Below, one piece after another: positions 1-7,205 of a stretch of 37,283 bases of DNA. The stretch's first letter is position 1; each line of letters begins with the position of its first letter. The DNA comes from Selenomonas sp. Its GTDB lineage: Bacteria; Bacillota; Negativicutes; Selenomonadales; Selenomonadaceae. Both the position numbers and the translations under genes were made by a program. The stretch is from assembly GCF_022771645.1 (NCBI RefSeq), contig NZ_JALFCU010000047.1:1-37283 (forward strand). Direction: 5' to 3'. Below the pieces are notes generated by a model that saw nothing but the letters and a program-made list of their open reading frames with translations, searched no databases and was not told the DNA's origin.

Positions 1-267
1 CGCAGCCTCGTCCATCCACCTGCAGAAATTCTCCATGACGTCAGCGAAATCCAGATGTCCGACGCGCACGAGACTTTCCAGCAATGCGATCGTCATGCTC
101 GTATCATCCGACCATGAACCAGCAGGAACGGGATACGTCCCAAAACCGCGCATCTCATGAACGGGATTTGCCTGAAGCTTTGTTCTGCTCTGGAACTCCA
201 CCGGCACGCCGAGCGCATCTCCAACGGCATGACCTAAAATCAAAGCCTCGATTTTCTTTTCGTCCAT
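1..267 (-). CDS. ADP-ribosylglycohydrolase family protein (3' part outside window)
   Basis: This family removes ADP-ribose from proteins or small molecules, using a binuclear metal site in an all-helical fold. The first 89 codons are present and contain the family's N-terminal block GHAVGDALGVPVEF followed by GSWSDDTSM, which carries the first metal-binding Asp/Thr residues. The rest runs off the left edge. Three in-frame ATGs exist (276, 273, 267). I chose 267 because an AGGGGAG ribosome site lies 9 nt before it, whereas it nearly touches the other two. The gene is last in a minus-strand series after the kinase-like gene, whose stop overlaps the alternative starts. With the sirtuin nearby it suggests NAD/ADP-ribose chemistry as a local theme (inference). 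The family call is confident; the substrate is unknown. Confidence 0.88.
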   Translation of the reverse strand, partial: MDEKKIEALILGHAVGDALGVPVEFQSRTKLQANPVHEMRGFGTYPVPAGSWSDDTSMTIALLESLVRVGHLDFADVMENFCRWMDEAA

Positions 268-272
268 CCGCA

Positions 273-1031
273 TCATCTCCCCTGTTTTTGAAAACTTCCG
301 TCTGCAAGCATCGTCCACGTCTCTTCTGCCGCCACAGAATCACGGAGGACGCGCTCGACGTTCGGGCCGTCGCTCGCTTCATAAAACGCCGTCGCTGCTT
401 CTCGTGTCGCGCCGCCCTTCATCTTGCGTCCAATCAACCGCGCCTTCAGATTTTTGGCATCCGCTCGTAAAAACAACGTTGCATCGGCAAGCTGCCTCGC
501 AGCTTTCCACGGCGCATCTGAGAGCAAAAGCCAGTTGCCCTCGACGAGGATGATATCGCCGGTCACACAGAGTGCGTCTTCCCTCACGTCATGCTGCTGT
601 CGGTCGTAGACAGGCCAAAGCGTATCGCCCTTCGTGATCTCGCGCAATTTCTCCGTGAAATGACGCACATCGAACGTTTCGGGACACCCCTTGACGCTCT
701 GCATCAAGACCTGCTTCCCATCCCGCTCAATCGTATGGCTTTTAAGATAGCCGCTGTGGTAGTGAAATCCATCCAGCCCGATCGCCTGGATGGGATGAAG
801 CCCTTCGCGTTCTCGCGAGAGCTTTTCGAGGAACGCCACGAGCGTCGATTTCCCGACGGCTGGCGGCGCTGCTACGAATGCGATGATGCGCCGCCCTGTC
901 CGCTTGCGGAGGTCTTCCAGCCGTTGCAAGAACGGTACGAAGAGCTCCTCGATATTTTCTTCTGTATAACAGGCGGGATATGTGAATCCATTGATCGTAA
1001 GCTCCACCGTACGCCAATGTTTTTCTCCCAT
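273..1031 (-). CDS. P-loop nucleoside/nucleotide kinase family protein
   Basis: A 252-aa soluble P-loop kinase of the uridine kinase/pantothenate kinase/phosphoribulokinase type. Walker A is AAPPAVGKST (about residues 54-63). A GLDGFHY block (85-91) matches the DxFH substrate-site motif of this superfamily, and ILVEGNWLLL resembles the 'VEG-N-LL' Walker B strand. These match proteins annotated generically as nucleoside/nucleotide kinase family; the substrate cannot be read from sequence and could be a nucleoside, a sugar or a pantothenate-like compound. The start at 1031 is chosen over a longer reading from 1079 because a GAGGTGGAG ribosome site precedes it and the longer form would overlap the trmO gene. 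It lies 10 nt after trmO and is probably co-transcribed with it. Confidence 0.82.
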   Translation of the reverse strand: MGEKHWRTVELTINGFTYPACYTEENIEELFVPFLQRLEDLRKRTGRRIIAFVAAPPAVGKSTLVAFLEKLSREREGLHPIQAIGLDGFHYHSGYLKSHTIERDGKQVLMQSVKGCPETFDVRHFTEKLREITKGDTLWPVYDRQQHDVREDALCVTGDIILVEGNWLLLSDAPWKAARQLADATLFLRADAKNLKARLIGRKMKGGATREAATAFYEASDGPNVERVLRDSVAAEETWTMLADGSFQKQGR

Positions 1032-1041
1032 GTGCTCCACC

Positions 1042-1431
1042 TCATTCCGCAATCTTGAGATCCAATACTGGCGTGCCATCCAACGTATCCACGCCCTTGA
1101 ATGTCAAGAGCGTCCCATCTATACTGACAACCTTGATGATGGAAACGCCAATCCCGTTCGGCCTTCTGGAGCTTCGCGTAGCAAACACGCCCATGAGCGG
1201 CCCTGTCCCGCGCTTATGCACCTGCAAATCATGCCGATCTGATTTGTGGAACGCGAACAGCATCATCAGTTCCATGCCTGGCTCGACACCCAGCAGCCCG
1301 TCCTGATACTCTGGGAGAAGTTCGAGCGTCGCCAGTGCATCGCCGCTCTCCGTATAGAACTTCGGCGCATGTTCCCTGTCTTTGAACGGCGAACGAACAT
1401 AGCCGATTGGCTCGTAACAAAACGTTTCCAT
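1042..1431 (-). CDS. trmO: tRNA (N6-threonylcarbamoyladenosine-A37) methyltransferase TrmO (TsaA domain)
   Basis: TrmO uses S-adenosylmethionine to methylate t6A37 of certain tRNAs. The 129-aa product has the N-terminal signature YEPIGYVRSPF, then HKRGTGP and the family hallmark FATRSSRRPNGIGVS, which forms the SAM pocket. It ends soon after the single TsaA beta-barrel domain, so the C-terminal extension of longer homologues is absent. The canonical 'RPNPIGLS' reads RPNGIGVS here. The start at 1431 is supported by AAGGGGA about 9 nt upstream; a longer reading to 1542 would run into the SRAP gene. It sits 14 nt after the SRAP gene and 10 nt before the kinase-like gene, so an operon is likely. 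Confidence 0.9.
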   Translation of the reverse strand: METFCYEPIGYVRSPFKDREHAPKFYTESGDALATLELLPEYQDGLLGVEPGMELMMLFAFHKSDRHDLQVHKRGTGPLMGVFATRSSRRPNGIGVSIIKVVSIDGTLLTFKGVDTLDGTPVLDLKIAE

Positions 1432-1445
1432 CGTCTGATTCCCCT

Positions 1446-2012
1446 TCACGAGAACAATGAGAACTCTTCGAATGCCTGGATGCGTTCCAACGGAACTTCG
1501 CTTTCGAGCAAATCCTTTGTGCGATTGGCATCCAAGAGCCATGCATCGATATCTTCCTCCCGCACCATGGCGGGCATGCGGTCATGGACGGGCTGCATGG
1601 TCGCGTTCGCCGGCTCCGTCAGGATTACAAAATGTGGAACATCTTCGTCCATGCGGTAGAGCCCGCAGAGGTAAAGCAACCCGCCTGCGGGCGGCTGGAA
1701 CGTGACCTTCTGCTTTTCCGCATCCCATTCGTAGAATCGTTCTGCGGGAAGGATGCACCGCCGATTTGCAAGGCTTGCTGAAAACATCGGCTTCGCGGCA
1801 GCCGTTTCCTCCCGTGCATTGATGACAAGCGCTCCCGTCTTCGGATTCTTCATTCCCCAACGCATCGGAACAACCAAAAGATTCTTGCCACGTGCCGAAA
1901 GGACTGGCGCACAATCCTGCGGACGCACGTCACCGACGGAAAGCGACTGATTCCATCCATACCGAGCCAGCCAGCGCCTCACGTTTTTCCCAATGTTATA
2001 TCTGCTGCACAT
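1446..2012 (-). CDS. SRAP-domain protein (YedK/HMCES family), abasic-site DNA-protein crosslinker
   Basis: SRAP proteins shield abasic sites in single-stranded DNA by forming a thiazolidine crosslink through Cys2. All catalytic positions are present in the 188-aa product: Cys2 immediately after the initiator Met, Asn65 in NAREE, Glu95 in FYEW and His143 in VHDRMP. Length and motif order are standard. The gene is divergent from the Y-family polymerase, leaving 284 bp between them, a common DNA-damage pairing. It leads the minus-strand series SRAP, trmO, kinase-like, ADP-ribosylglycohydrolase. A GAGG site lies about 9 nt upstream of the ATG. No LexA box of the Bacillus type (GAAC-N4-GTTC) was found; only an unspaced GAACGTTC occurs at 2058-2065. 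Confidence 0.93.
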   Translation of the reverse strand: MCSRYNIGKNVRRWLARYGWNQSLSVGDVRPQDCAPVLSARGKNLLVVPMRWGMKNPKTGALVINAREETAAAKPMFSASLANRRCILPAERFYEWDAEKQKVTFQPPAGGLLYLCGLYRMDEDVPHFVILTEPANATMQPVHDRMPAMVREEDIDAWLLDANRTKDLLESEVPLERIQAFEEFSLFS

Positions 2013-2203
2013 CCCTAAACCTCAATGCTTGCGGTTCCTGATTCCATGAATATCGCCGAACGTTCTTTTTCTTTGATTATTCGTCATTCCTGCTGCGTTT
2101 TCCTGCCTTCGTCCTCCCCACAAGCGTGCGGAGGCTGTTTATTTATATCGAGAAATCTTTCCCCATTTCGCAGATTTATAACAGCAATGGAATGGAGAGG
2201 CGG

Positions 2204-2254
2204 TTTTATCACGTTATTCATATAGTTGCATATTTGATAAGTTAATGATAAAAT
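2204..2254 (+). promoter_or_regulatory. Promoter of the Y-family polymerase gene, with flanking inverted repeat
   Basis: A near-consensus sigma-A promoter is visible: TTGCAT (2226-2231), 17-bp spacer, TAAAAT (2249-2254), then GGGGAG 8 nt before the ATG at 2297. An 8-bp inverted repeat, TTTTATCA (2204-2211) and TGATAAAA (2246-2253), brackets the -35 and overlaps the -10. A further TGATAA lies at 2235-2240. Repressor binding is possible but inferred. Confidence 0.6.
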
Positions 2255-2296
2255 TTATGGTAAGAAAGCAACGTGCGGATGCGGGGAGTATAACTC

Positions 2297-3661
2297 ATGG
2301 AAAATCGAAGGTATCTCATCATTGACCTGAAATCGTTTTATGCCTCGTGCGAATGCGTAATGCGAGGACTTGATCCGATGACGACGAACCTCGTGGTCGC
2401 GGATGCCGAACGCGGTCGCGGAACCATCTGCCTTGCGGTATCGCCGTCGCTCAAGGCGAAGGGCGTGCGCAACCGTTGCCGCGTTTTTGAGATTCCCACA
2501 CGCTTCCACTACATCATGGCAACGCCTCGGATGCAACTCTACCTGAACTACGCCGCCGAAATCTACAGCATCTACCTCGACTATTTCTGCAAGGACGACA
2601 TCTTCGTCTACTCCGTGGACGAGGCATTCATCGACATCACAGGTTATACAACGATTTATCATTTATCACCGAAAGAAATGGCGAAATTCCTACTCAGAGA
2701 AATCGAGCGACGTCTCGGCCTGCCCGCGACGTGCGGCATCGGGACGAACCTCTACCTCGCGAAGATCGCGCTCGACATCACGGCAAAACACGCGTCTGAC
2801 CGTATCGGAGTCTTGGATGAAGCAAAATTTCAACAAACGCTCTGGAATCACACGCCGCTCACGGACTTCTGGCGCATCGGCCACGGCATCGAACGGCGGC
2901 TGCTGCGCATGGGGCTGCGCACGATGGGCGACATCGCGCACGCGCCATACAAAGCCATCCGCAAAGCGTTCGGCATCGACGGCTATCTCCTATACGACCA
3001 TGCGTGGGGACGCGAGCCAACGACCATCGCCGAGATTCATGCGTACCGGCCCGAGACGCAATCTGTTTCCGAGGGGCAAGTCCTCCTGCGCGACTACAGT
3101 TATACCGAGGCGCGCGTCGTACTCGTCGAAATGGCCGACCAGCTCGCCCTGAACCTCACGTCGCGCCACGTCGTCACGGCGTCCGTGACGCTCGCCGTCG
3201 TTTACAGTTCGCGTCCCGATTTCTTCCTGCCGCCAGCCTCCGGCACCATCCGTCTCGACACGACGACGAACGCGAGCTCTGTCATCACAGACGCGCTCAA
3301 AACATTATACGAACGCATTGTCCAGACCGGCCATCCCATCCGCCGCATCCTGCTCTGTGCAAATCACGTCGAACCGGAAAACGAGCAGGAACTCACGCTC
3401 TTCGCTCCGCCCGAAGCGGAAATCAAGGAACGTGCACGCCAGCAGACAATCCTTTCCCTCCACCAGAGGTTCGGGAAGAACGCCTTGCTGCGGGCAACAG
3501 ACCTTCTCGATGCCGCCACGCGGCGCGCTCGCAACGAACAGATTGGAGGCCACAAGGCACATGGCAATCAAGAGACCGTGGAACCGTGCAAAAATCTTCC
3601 AGCCCTTCGACGCGCTGCCGGGGCTGCGGGAACTTCTGCGCCAGAAAGAGCTCGAGCATGA
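2297..3661 (+). CDS. Y-family translesion DNA polymerase (UvrX/YqjW type)
   Basis: Error-prone polymerase that copies damaged templates. Catalytic carboxylates are visible: Asp10 in IIDLKSFYASCE and Asp108-Glu109 in YSVDEAFID. The fingers/palm region (about 1-180), helix-hairpin-helix thumb (about 185-235) and little finger (about 240-370) follow in order. The RNEQIGGHKA block near residue 420 is where relatives such as Bacillus UvrX/YqjW (about 412-416 aa) normally end. Here the frame continues for about 34 residues of low-quality sequence that overlaps the next gene, so the tail may be a late readthrough extension. The start has a good promoter and ribosome site. Co-transcription with the YolD-like gene is certain from the overlap. 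Confidence 0.93.
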   Translation: MENRRYLIIDLKSFYASCECVMRGLDPMTTNLVVADAERGRGTICLAVSPSLKAKGVRNRCRVFEIPTRFHYIMATPRMQLYLNYAAEIYSIYLDYFCKDDIFVYSVDEAFIDITGYTTIYHLSPKEMAKFLLREIERRLGLPATCGIGTNLYLAKIALDITAKHASDRIGVLDEAKFQQTLWNHTPLTDFWRIGHGIERRLLRMGLRTMGDIAHAPYKAIRKAFGIDGYLLYDHAWGREPTTIAEIHAYRPETQSVSEGQVLLRDYSYTEARVVLVEMADQLALNLTSRHVVTASVTLAVVYSSRPDFFLPPASGTIRLDTTTNASSVITDALKTLYERIVQTGHPIRRILLCANHVEPENEQELTLFAPPEAEIKERARQQTILSLHQRFGKNALLRATDLLDAATRRARNEQIGGHKAHGNQETVEPCKNLPALRRAAGAAGTSAPERARA

Positions 3662-3767
3662 AACGCAGTTTGACGAGCACGGAAACGAAACATCAAACGC
3701 AGATGATGCCCTCCCCCAAACAGAGCCCCCAAACGGTATCTCTGCTGGGAACGACACATTTGCGTAA
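3561..3767 (+). CDS. YolD-like small protein
   Basis: A 68-aa protein that starts inside the polymerase 3' end in another frame. Its sequence RPWNRAKIFQPFDALPGLRE resembles the 'PF-AL-G--E' core of YolD-like proteins, which are commonly encoded directly after UvrX/YqjW-type Y-family polymerases and are thought to modulate them. GGAGG at 3545-3549 precedes the ATG at 11 nt. The second half (ELEHETQFDE onward) is acidic and probably disordered. The assignment rests on context plus this short core; it is not certain the protein is a true YolD homologue. Confidence 0.65.
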   Translation: MAIKRPWNRAKIFQPFDALPGLRELLRQKELEHETQFDEHGNETSNADDALPQTEPPNGISAGNDTFA

Positions 3768-3793
3768 ATCCATTTTAGTAAAATCAATTTACG
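3763..3793. repeat. AT-rich near-perfect palindrome overlapping the YolD-like stop
   Basis: A 31-bp palindrome: CGTAAAT, two unpaired bases, ATTTTA, a central G, TAAAAT, two unpaired bases, ATTTACG. It is too AT-rich, and lacks a following T-run, to be a convincing terminator. An operator or a recombination site is possible. Confidence 0.5.
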
Positions 3794-3916
3794 TTAATTG
3801 ATAATTAGCTGAAATTCTCGCCAAAACAAGTCTGCTCTTGCCCTTTGCTGATTTGTCGCGTATCATGAAAGAAAATACCATTGTGCATAGATAAGCAACA
3901 AACGGAGGCGGAGCGA

Positions 3917-4483
3917 TTGAGCGCCAACAACACTTTCATCCTCGCATTGACGGGAGCCGGCATCTCCAAGGCATCCGGCATCCCAACGTTCCAGGACATC
4001 CCCGGCATCAAGGACAAGCTCGATGTCGATTTCCGTGCGCAGCATCCGGAGGAGTTCAACCGCGTCGTCCAGCAGATGAAGGACAATATGCGAGGTAAAG
4101 AGCCGAACGACGCGCATCGAGCGCTGGCCGCGTATGACATCCCCATCGTTACGATGAACGTGGACGGCCTGCACCAGAAAGCAGGCTCGAAGACCGTCAT
4201 CGAATGCCACGGCAACCTCGAAGCCGGCACGATGGTGCTGTATGGAGAGCGCGCGTTTTACGAGCAAGCCTTCGACCTTCTGCAACAGGCAACGGACACG
4301 GCAGACAAAAACGGGCAGAGAAAAATCCTGCTTGTCATCGGGACGAGCTACGAGACGCAGTTCGCAAATGCTTTCGTCCAATCGGCGCTCTACTTCGGCT
4401 GGGCGCTCGCCGAGGTCAACCATGATGCGGAGCACCTGGTCGCGCCGTTCTTAGAGCGCGAACTGGGAACACAAAACGGATGA
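3917..4483 (+). CDS. Sir2-like (sirtuin) protein lacking the zinc ribbon
   Basis: Sirtuins use NAD to deacylate lysines or transfer ADP-ribose. The 188-aa product has the Rossmann motif LTGAGISKASGIPTFQ, TMNVDGLHQKAG in place of the TQN-D-LH motif, and the catalytic His in ECHG (about residue 98), then GTSYETQFAN and EVNHD near the C-terminus for NAD binding. The four zinc-binding cysteines of typical sirtuins are absent, and the segment after the catalytic His is short, so the enzyme is a compact variant. I chose the TTG at 3917 because GGAGG (3904-3908) lies 8 nt upstream. A longer TTG start at 3881 has no ribosome site. The substrate is unknown; context suggests NAD-linked repair or stress. 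Confidence 0.85.
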   Translation: MSANNTFILALTGAGISKASGIPTFQDIPGIKDKLDVDFRAQHPEEFNRVVQQMKDNMRGKEPNDAHRALAAYDIPIVTMNVDGLHQKAGSKTVIECHGNLEAGTMVLYGERAFYEQAFDLLQQATDTADKNGQRKILLVIGTSYETQFANAFVQSALYFGWALAEVNHDAEHLVAPFLERELGTQNG

Positions 4484-4507
4484 CATTTCACAGAGGAGAT
4501 ACCACCT

Positions 4508-4942
4508 ATGCTATTCACAGAACAAGACGTCCAAGACCTTTCCCGCGTACACGCTTTCTTCCAGACATGTGCGGATGGCATCCGCACGTACGGAACGGAA
4601 GGCCTCGACGAGAAATTTGCGGATGTCGTCGATGACAAGTACCGCTTCATCGTGGAAAGCCACGCCCACGCCCTCTCCGATTTCCATGCGCGGATGCAAG
4701 AAGCTCTAGCAAGCAAAAGAGAGGCGTCTTTCACGGGCGCAGATGTCACGCTCATGATCTCCGCCCGCTATTGGGTGTCCGAAATCTTCGACCTCTGCTG
4801 CCAATGCCCAACAAGCAAGATTGCGGAGCATATGGCGGAAGGTGACTGCTTGAACCTGCACGACACGAAAAGCGAATGGGATAGATACACGGGCGTGCTC
4901 CGCGCATGGCTGTGGATTCTATATCAGGCGGAAAAACAATGA
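4508..4942 (+). CDS. Uncharacterised 144-aa protein
   Basis: I do not recognise this protein. It is soluble, predicted mostly helical and mildly acidic, without signal peptide or membrane segment. A short CCQCP cluster (CCQC) lies in the middle third, near the only other notable motif, YWVSEIFDL. A GGAG site precedes the ATG. The stop codon overlaps the start of the acetyltransferase gene (ATGA at 4939-4942), so the two are probably translationally coupled within the polymerase/sirtuin plus-strand cluster. Confidence 0.75.
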   Translation: MLFTEQDVQDLSRVHAFFQTCADGIRTYGTEGLDEKFADVVDDKYRFIVESHAHALSDFHARMQEALASKREASFTGADVTLMISARYWVSEIFDLCCQCPTSKIAEHMAEGDCLNLHDTKSEWDRYTGVLRAWLWILYQAEKQ

Positions 4943-5241
4943 TAAAAATCAACAATGATGGGGATGACTTCATGGAATTTCACGCGAACGAGGAACACGT
5001 CTATCTGACGAACCAGCGCGGCGAGCTTTTGGCAAATGCCGATTTCCGCGAGACCGCGCCCGGTGTCTTCGACATCTATCACACGGTCGTCCTGCCGGAG
5101 CTGCGCGGGCAGGGGCTCGCCTCGAAGCTCGTGGCGAAAACCGTTGAAGAGATTCACCGGCGCGGCGGCAAGGTCACGGCGACCTGTACGTACGCCAAGG
5201 CATGGCTGGAGCACCATCCACAAGATGGGGGTTCGATCTAG
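4939..5241 (+). CDS. GNAT-fold N-acetyltransferase, short YjdJ-like form
   Basis: A 100-aa minimal GNAT protein. The acetyl-CoA pyrophosphate loop is visible as VVLPELRGQGLASKL (the R/Q-x-x-G-x-G/A motif A), followed by VTATCTYAKAWLEHH, typical of the small YjdJ/GtnA group with few substrate-binding elements. The first ATG (4939) overlaps the upstream stop; an alternative start at 4972 (MEFHANEEH) has GGGGATG upstream and would give 89 aa. The substrate is unknown. A second, internally deleted copy of this gene lies at 35456-35576, where it also abuts the next start by an ATGA overlap. Confidence 0.85.
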   Translation: MIKINNDGDDFMEFHANEEHVYLTNQRGELLANADFRETAPGVFDIYHTVVLPELRGQGLASKLVAKTVEEIHRRGGKVTATCTYAKAWLEHHPQDGGSI

Positions 5242-5297
5242 CTGGAAGATGGATTCATGGTTCGCACAAAGGATGAAGATACAAGGGGGTATCAACG

Positions 5298-6431
5298 ATG
5301 CGCCAATGGGAAAACGCTGTTACAGGCGAAACTGTAGCAGCGTTCCGTTCTGATGCGGATGCCGATCTTTTCGCCCGTGCAGCCAAAAACCTATACGGCT
5401 GGAATTTCATCCCATCCGCGGAGGCAACCGAACTCCCTTTCCCTGTATTTTATGAGCGACGGCAAATCTTCTTTCCCGTCGCTTCTTTCTTGACGCAAGA
5501 AGCCCAAACTTTGGCAGCCACCCTCTTTGCACAATTTGATCAGAATGCCAGATACTCGACAGAACAGGGGCTCGGACGCTATGCGCCGCTCCAGATGGCA
5601 ACAAGATCTTTCTTGGACGGCTATGCAGAATGTCCGGAACTTCCGCAACCTTATGACGTTGCCGCCCGCTTCATCGAAGATGCTATTGAGAGCCGCCCGC
5701 TCAATGACGATGCAACGGAGATGGAAACATTCTTCGCAACAACTGACCTCGTTATCCAGAGACGGGAGCTTCCACGATGGAAGGACATCTTCCACCTGCT
5801 TTGCAAACGGGCGGAGGCCGCACAGGAATATGCCTCAAGACAGCATGCAGAGATCACAGATGCAATGCTTGATTCCTTCTTGGAATCCTATCAAAAATCG
5901 AAAAAGGCTGCAGCAACATCTATGGAAGAAGCTCCATCCGTTGCACCCGATCCAACAGAAAGATCGGCTTCTTCCTGCCAACGCCTCCGCCGGACGCGGA
6001 AAGTCCTTGTAGATGCAGATGCCTGCCCCGTCATTCCATCCATCGAAAAGATCAGCGAGCGCTACGGCATTCCTGTCGTCCTCTGCTGCGATGATTCAAG
6101 GGACATGGTATCCTCGTACAGCGATATCGTCCGTGTTCCCCATGGAAACCATGCTGCGGACATGGCAATCATCGCTCTCTGCCACAAGGGCGACATCATC
6201 GTAACAGAAGATTCTGGGCTTGCACTTCTGGCGCTGGCGAAAGAAGCCTATCCTATCGCATCCGATGGATGGCGCTACACGATGCGGATGATGCGGCAAG
6301 GAGACGGAAAGCTGTTTTCCCGCCGTGCACTCAAACGGCATCTCCACAAACGGGTAGAATCAGATGATGAAGCTTTCGAACGCGGATTTCTCTCCTTGCT
6401 CCACAAGAAATATCTTTGCGACGACGAATGA
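5298..6431 (+). CDS. Fusion: unknown N-terminal domain + YaiI/YqxD (DUF188) domain
   Basis: Residues about 235-377 form a complete YaiI/YqxD (UPF0178) domain with the family hallmark VLVDADACPV (236-245), a later HGNHAADMAI block and IIVTEDSGLA, a PIN-like nuclease-fold pattern of acidic residues. YaiI proteins are normally stand-alone at about 150 aa. Here a 200-residue N-terminal region of unknown family, ending in a low-complexity linker (about 200-232), is attached. AAGGGGG lies about 9 nt before the ATG. The gene is last in the plus-strand cluster that begins with the polymerase. The role of the family is unproven; a nucleic-acid function is inferred from fold. Confidence 0.8.
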   Translation: MRQWENAVTGETVAAFRSDADADLFARAAKNLYGWNFIPSAEATELPFPVFYERRQIFFPVASFLTQEAQTLAATLFAQFDQNARYSTEQGLGRYAPLQMATRSFLDGYAECPELPQPYDVAARFIEDAIESRPLNDDATEMETFFATTDLVIQRRELPRWKDIFHLLCKRAEAAQEYASRQHAEITDAMLDSFLESYQKSKKAAATSMEEAPSVAPDPTERSASSCQRLRRTRKVLVDADACPVIPSIEKISERYGIPVVLCCDDSRDMVSSYSDIVRVPHGNHAADMAIIALCHKGDIIVTEDSGLALLALAKEAYPIASDGWRYTMRMMRQGDGKLFSRRALKRHLHKRVESDDEAFERGFLSLLHKKYLCDDE

Positions 6432-6433
6432 TA

Positions 6434-6482
6434 AGGTTCCGCGTCCCCAAGAAATAACATATCTGCTGGATTAACGGAACCT
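6434..6482. terminator. Possible bidirectional terminator between convergent genes
   Basis: AGGTTCCG (6434-6441) and CGGAACCT (6475-6482) are perfect 8-bp inverted arms separated by 33 nt. They lie between the ends of the YaiI-fusion gene and the convergent small membrane ORF. The long loop and absence of a T-run make this weak. Confidence 0.25.
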
Positions 6483-6490
6483 CAGCTACA

Positions 6491-6634
6491 TCAGCTCCAC
6501 ACCATCATCTGCGCAAGTGCAAATCCGCCCGTCACGGCAACAAACCCGAAGAAACGCGCAACTGCACCAAAAATGCCGCCAAAAAATACCAGTACCATGG
6601 CTGGCTCCGGCTTATTGTCGTGCCGATGCGTCAC
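6491..6634 (-). CDS. Small hydrophobic (single-pass membrane) protein
   Basis: A short frame encodes 47 aa from GTG 6634, or 35 aa from ATG 6598, which has GGAG 6 nt upstream. The N-terminal part is His/charged (HRHDNKPEP); the rest is one Gly/Phe/Val-rich hydrophobic stretch (LVFFGGIFGAVARFFGFVAV) ending at a TGA. It lies directly downstream of the 6668-7063 coiled-coil gene and in the same frame, separated only by that gene's TGA and 11 more sense codons. It may be a separate small membrane protein, or the end of a longer protein interrupted by the TGA. No family recognised. Confidence 0.45.
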   Translation of the reverse strand: MTHRHDNKPEPAMVLVFFGGIFGAVARFFGFVAVTGGFALAQMMVWS

Positions 6635-6667
6635 ATGGGCGCATCCGCCACCATCACGGCCATGTCG

Positions 6668-7063
6668 TCATACCTTCCGTTCCAGGTTCCTGAGGACTTC
6701 TGCCGTGACGTTGCCCCGCAACCCGCGCTTGAACAGCCTGGCGTGGTGCATAATATCCTTGACGTTTTCTATATACTCTCGCTCTGCCTGCAGCATCTCG
6801 GGCGGCATGATATCGTCCTGCATGAGTTCTGACAGGATGACGCATTCCTTTTCCAGTTCTTTCAAATTCTTCTGCTGTGTCAGGAGCAGCCCGATATTCT
6901 CCTTGTCCACCTTGCTCATGACCGCATCGATCTTGTCATGCAATGTGTTGATTTTTGCCATGTGCTCCTTCAACAACAGGAGCTGCCGCCGCTTTTTCTG
7001 CAGGGCAGGCATATCCTCTGCTCCACGCCCGCCGTGCTCATGACAATCGCATTCGTGTTCCAT
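6668..7063 (-). CDS. Coiled-coil protein with N-terminal His/Cys cluster
   Basis: A 131-aa unknown protein. The first 14 residues (MEHECDCHEHGGRG) are rich in His and Cys and could bind metal. Residues about 20-80 read as a Lys/Leu/Glu-rich coiled coil, followed by MQDDIMPPEM and a second helical stretch. AGGAG lies upstream of the ATG. The gene is divergent from the 7206 gene. Downstream, in the same frame beyond the TGA, lies the small hydrophobic ORF. Function unknown; metal sensing or handling is only a guess from composition. Confidence 0.65.
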   Translation of the reverse strand: MEHECDCHEHGGRGAEDMPALQKKRRQLLLLKEHMAKINTLHDKIDAVMSKVDKENIGLLLTQQKNLKELEKECVILSELMQDDIMPPEMLQAEREYIENVKDIMHHARLFKRGLRGNVTAEVLRNLERKV

Positions 7064-7205
7064 TTTTATAGATACCCCTCTCCTGACGACTAGAGCATTT
7101 TCTCTCTGACCGCCCTCTTATTTCTACGGTGCAATCATAAAATCCTTTTCGTTCCCGCGAGGGATGTGTTCAAACAACGTATAAAAAAGTGAGGTGAGCT
7201 TCATC

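Noticed and set aside
2058..2065. GAACGTTC as a LexA box for the SRAP/polymerase pair
   Set aside because: The Firmicutes site needs a 4-bp spacer between GAAC and GTTC. This one has none.
6668..6670. TGA as a selenocysteine codon in the coiled-coil gene
   Set aside because: No following SECIS-like stem was seen and the residues around it (RKV and RHG) resemble no selenoprotein I know.
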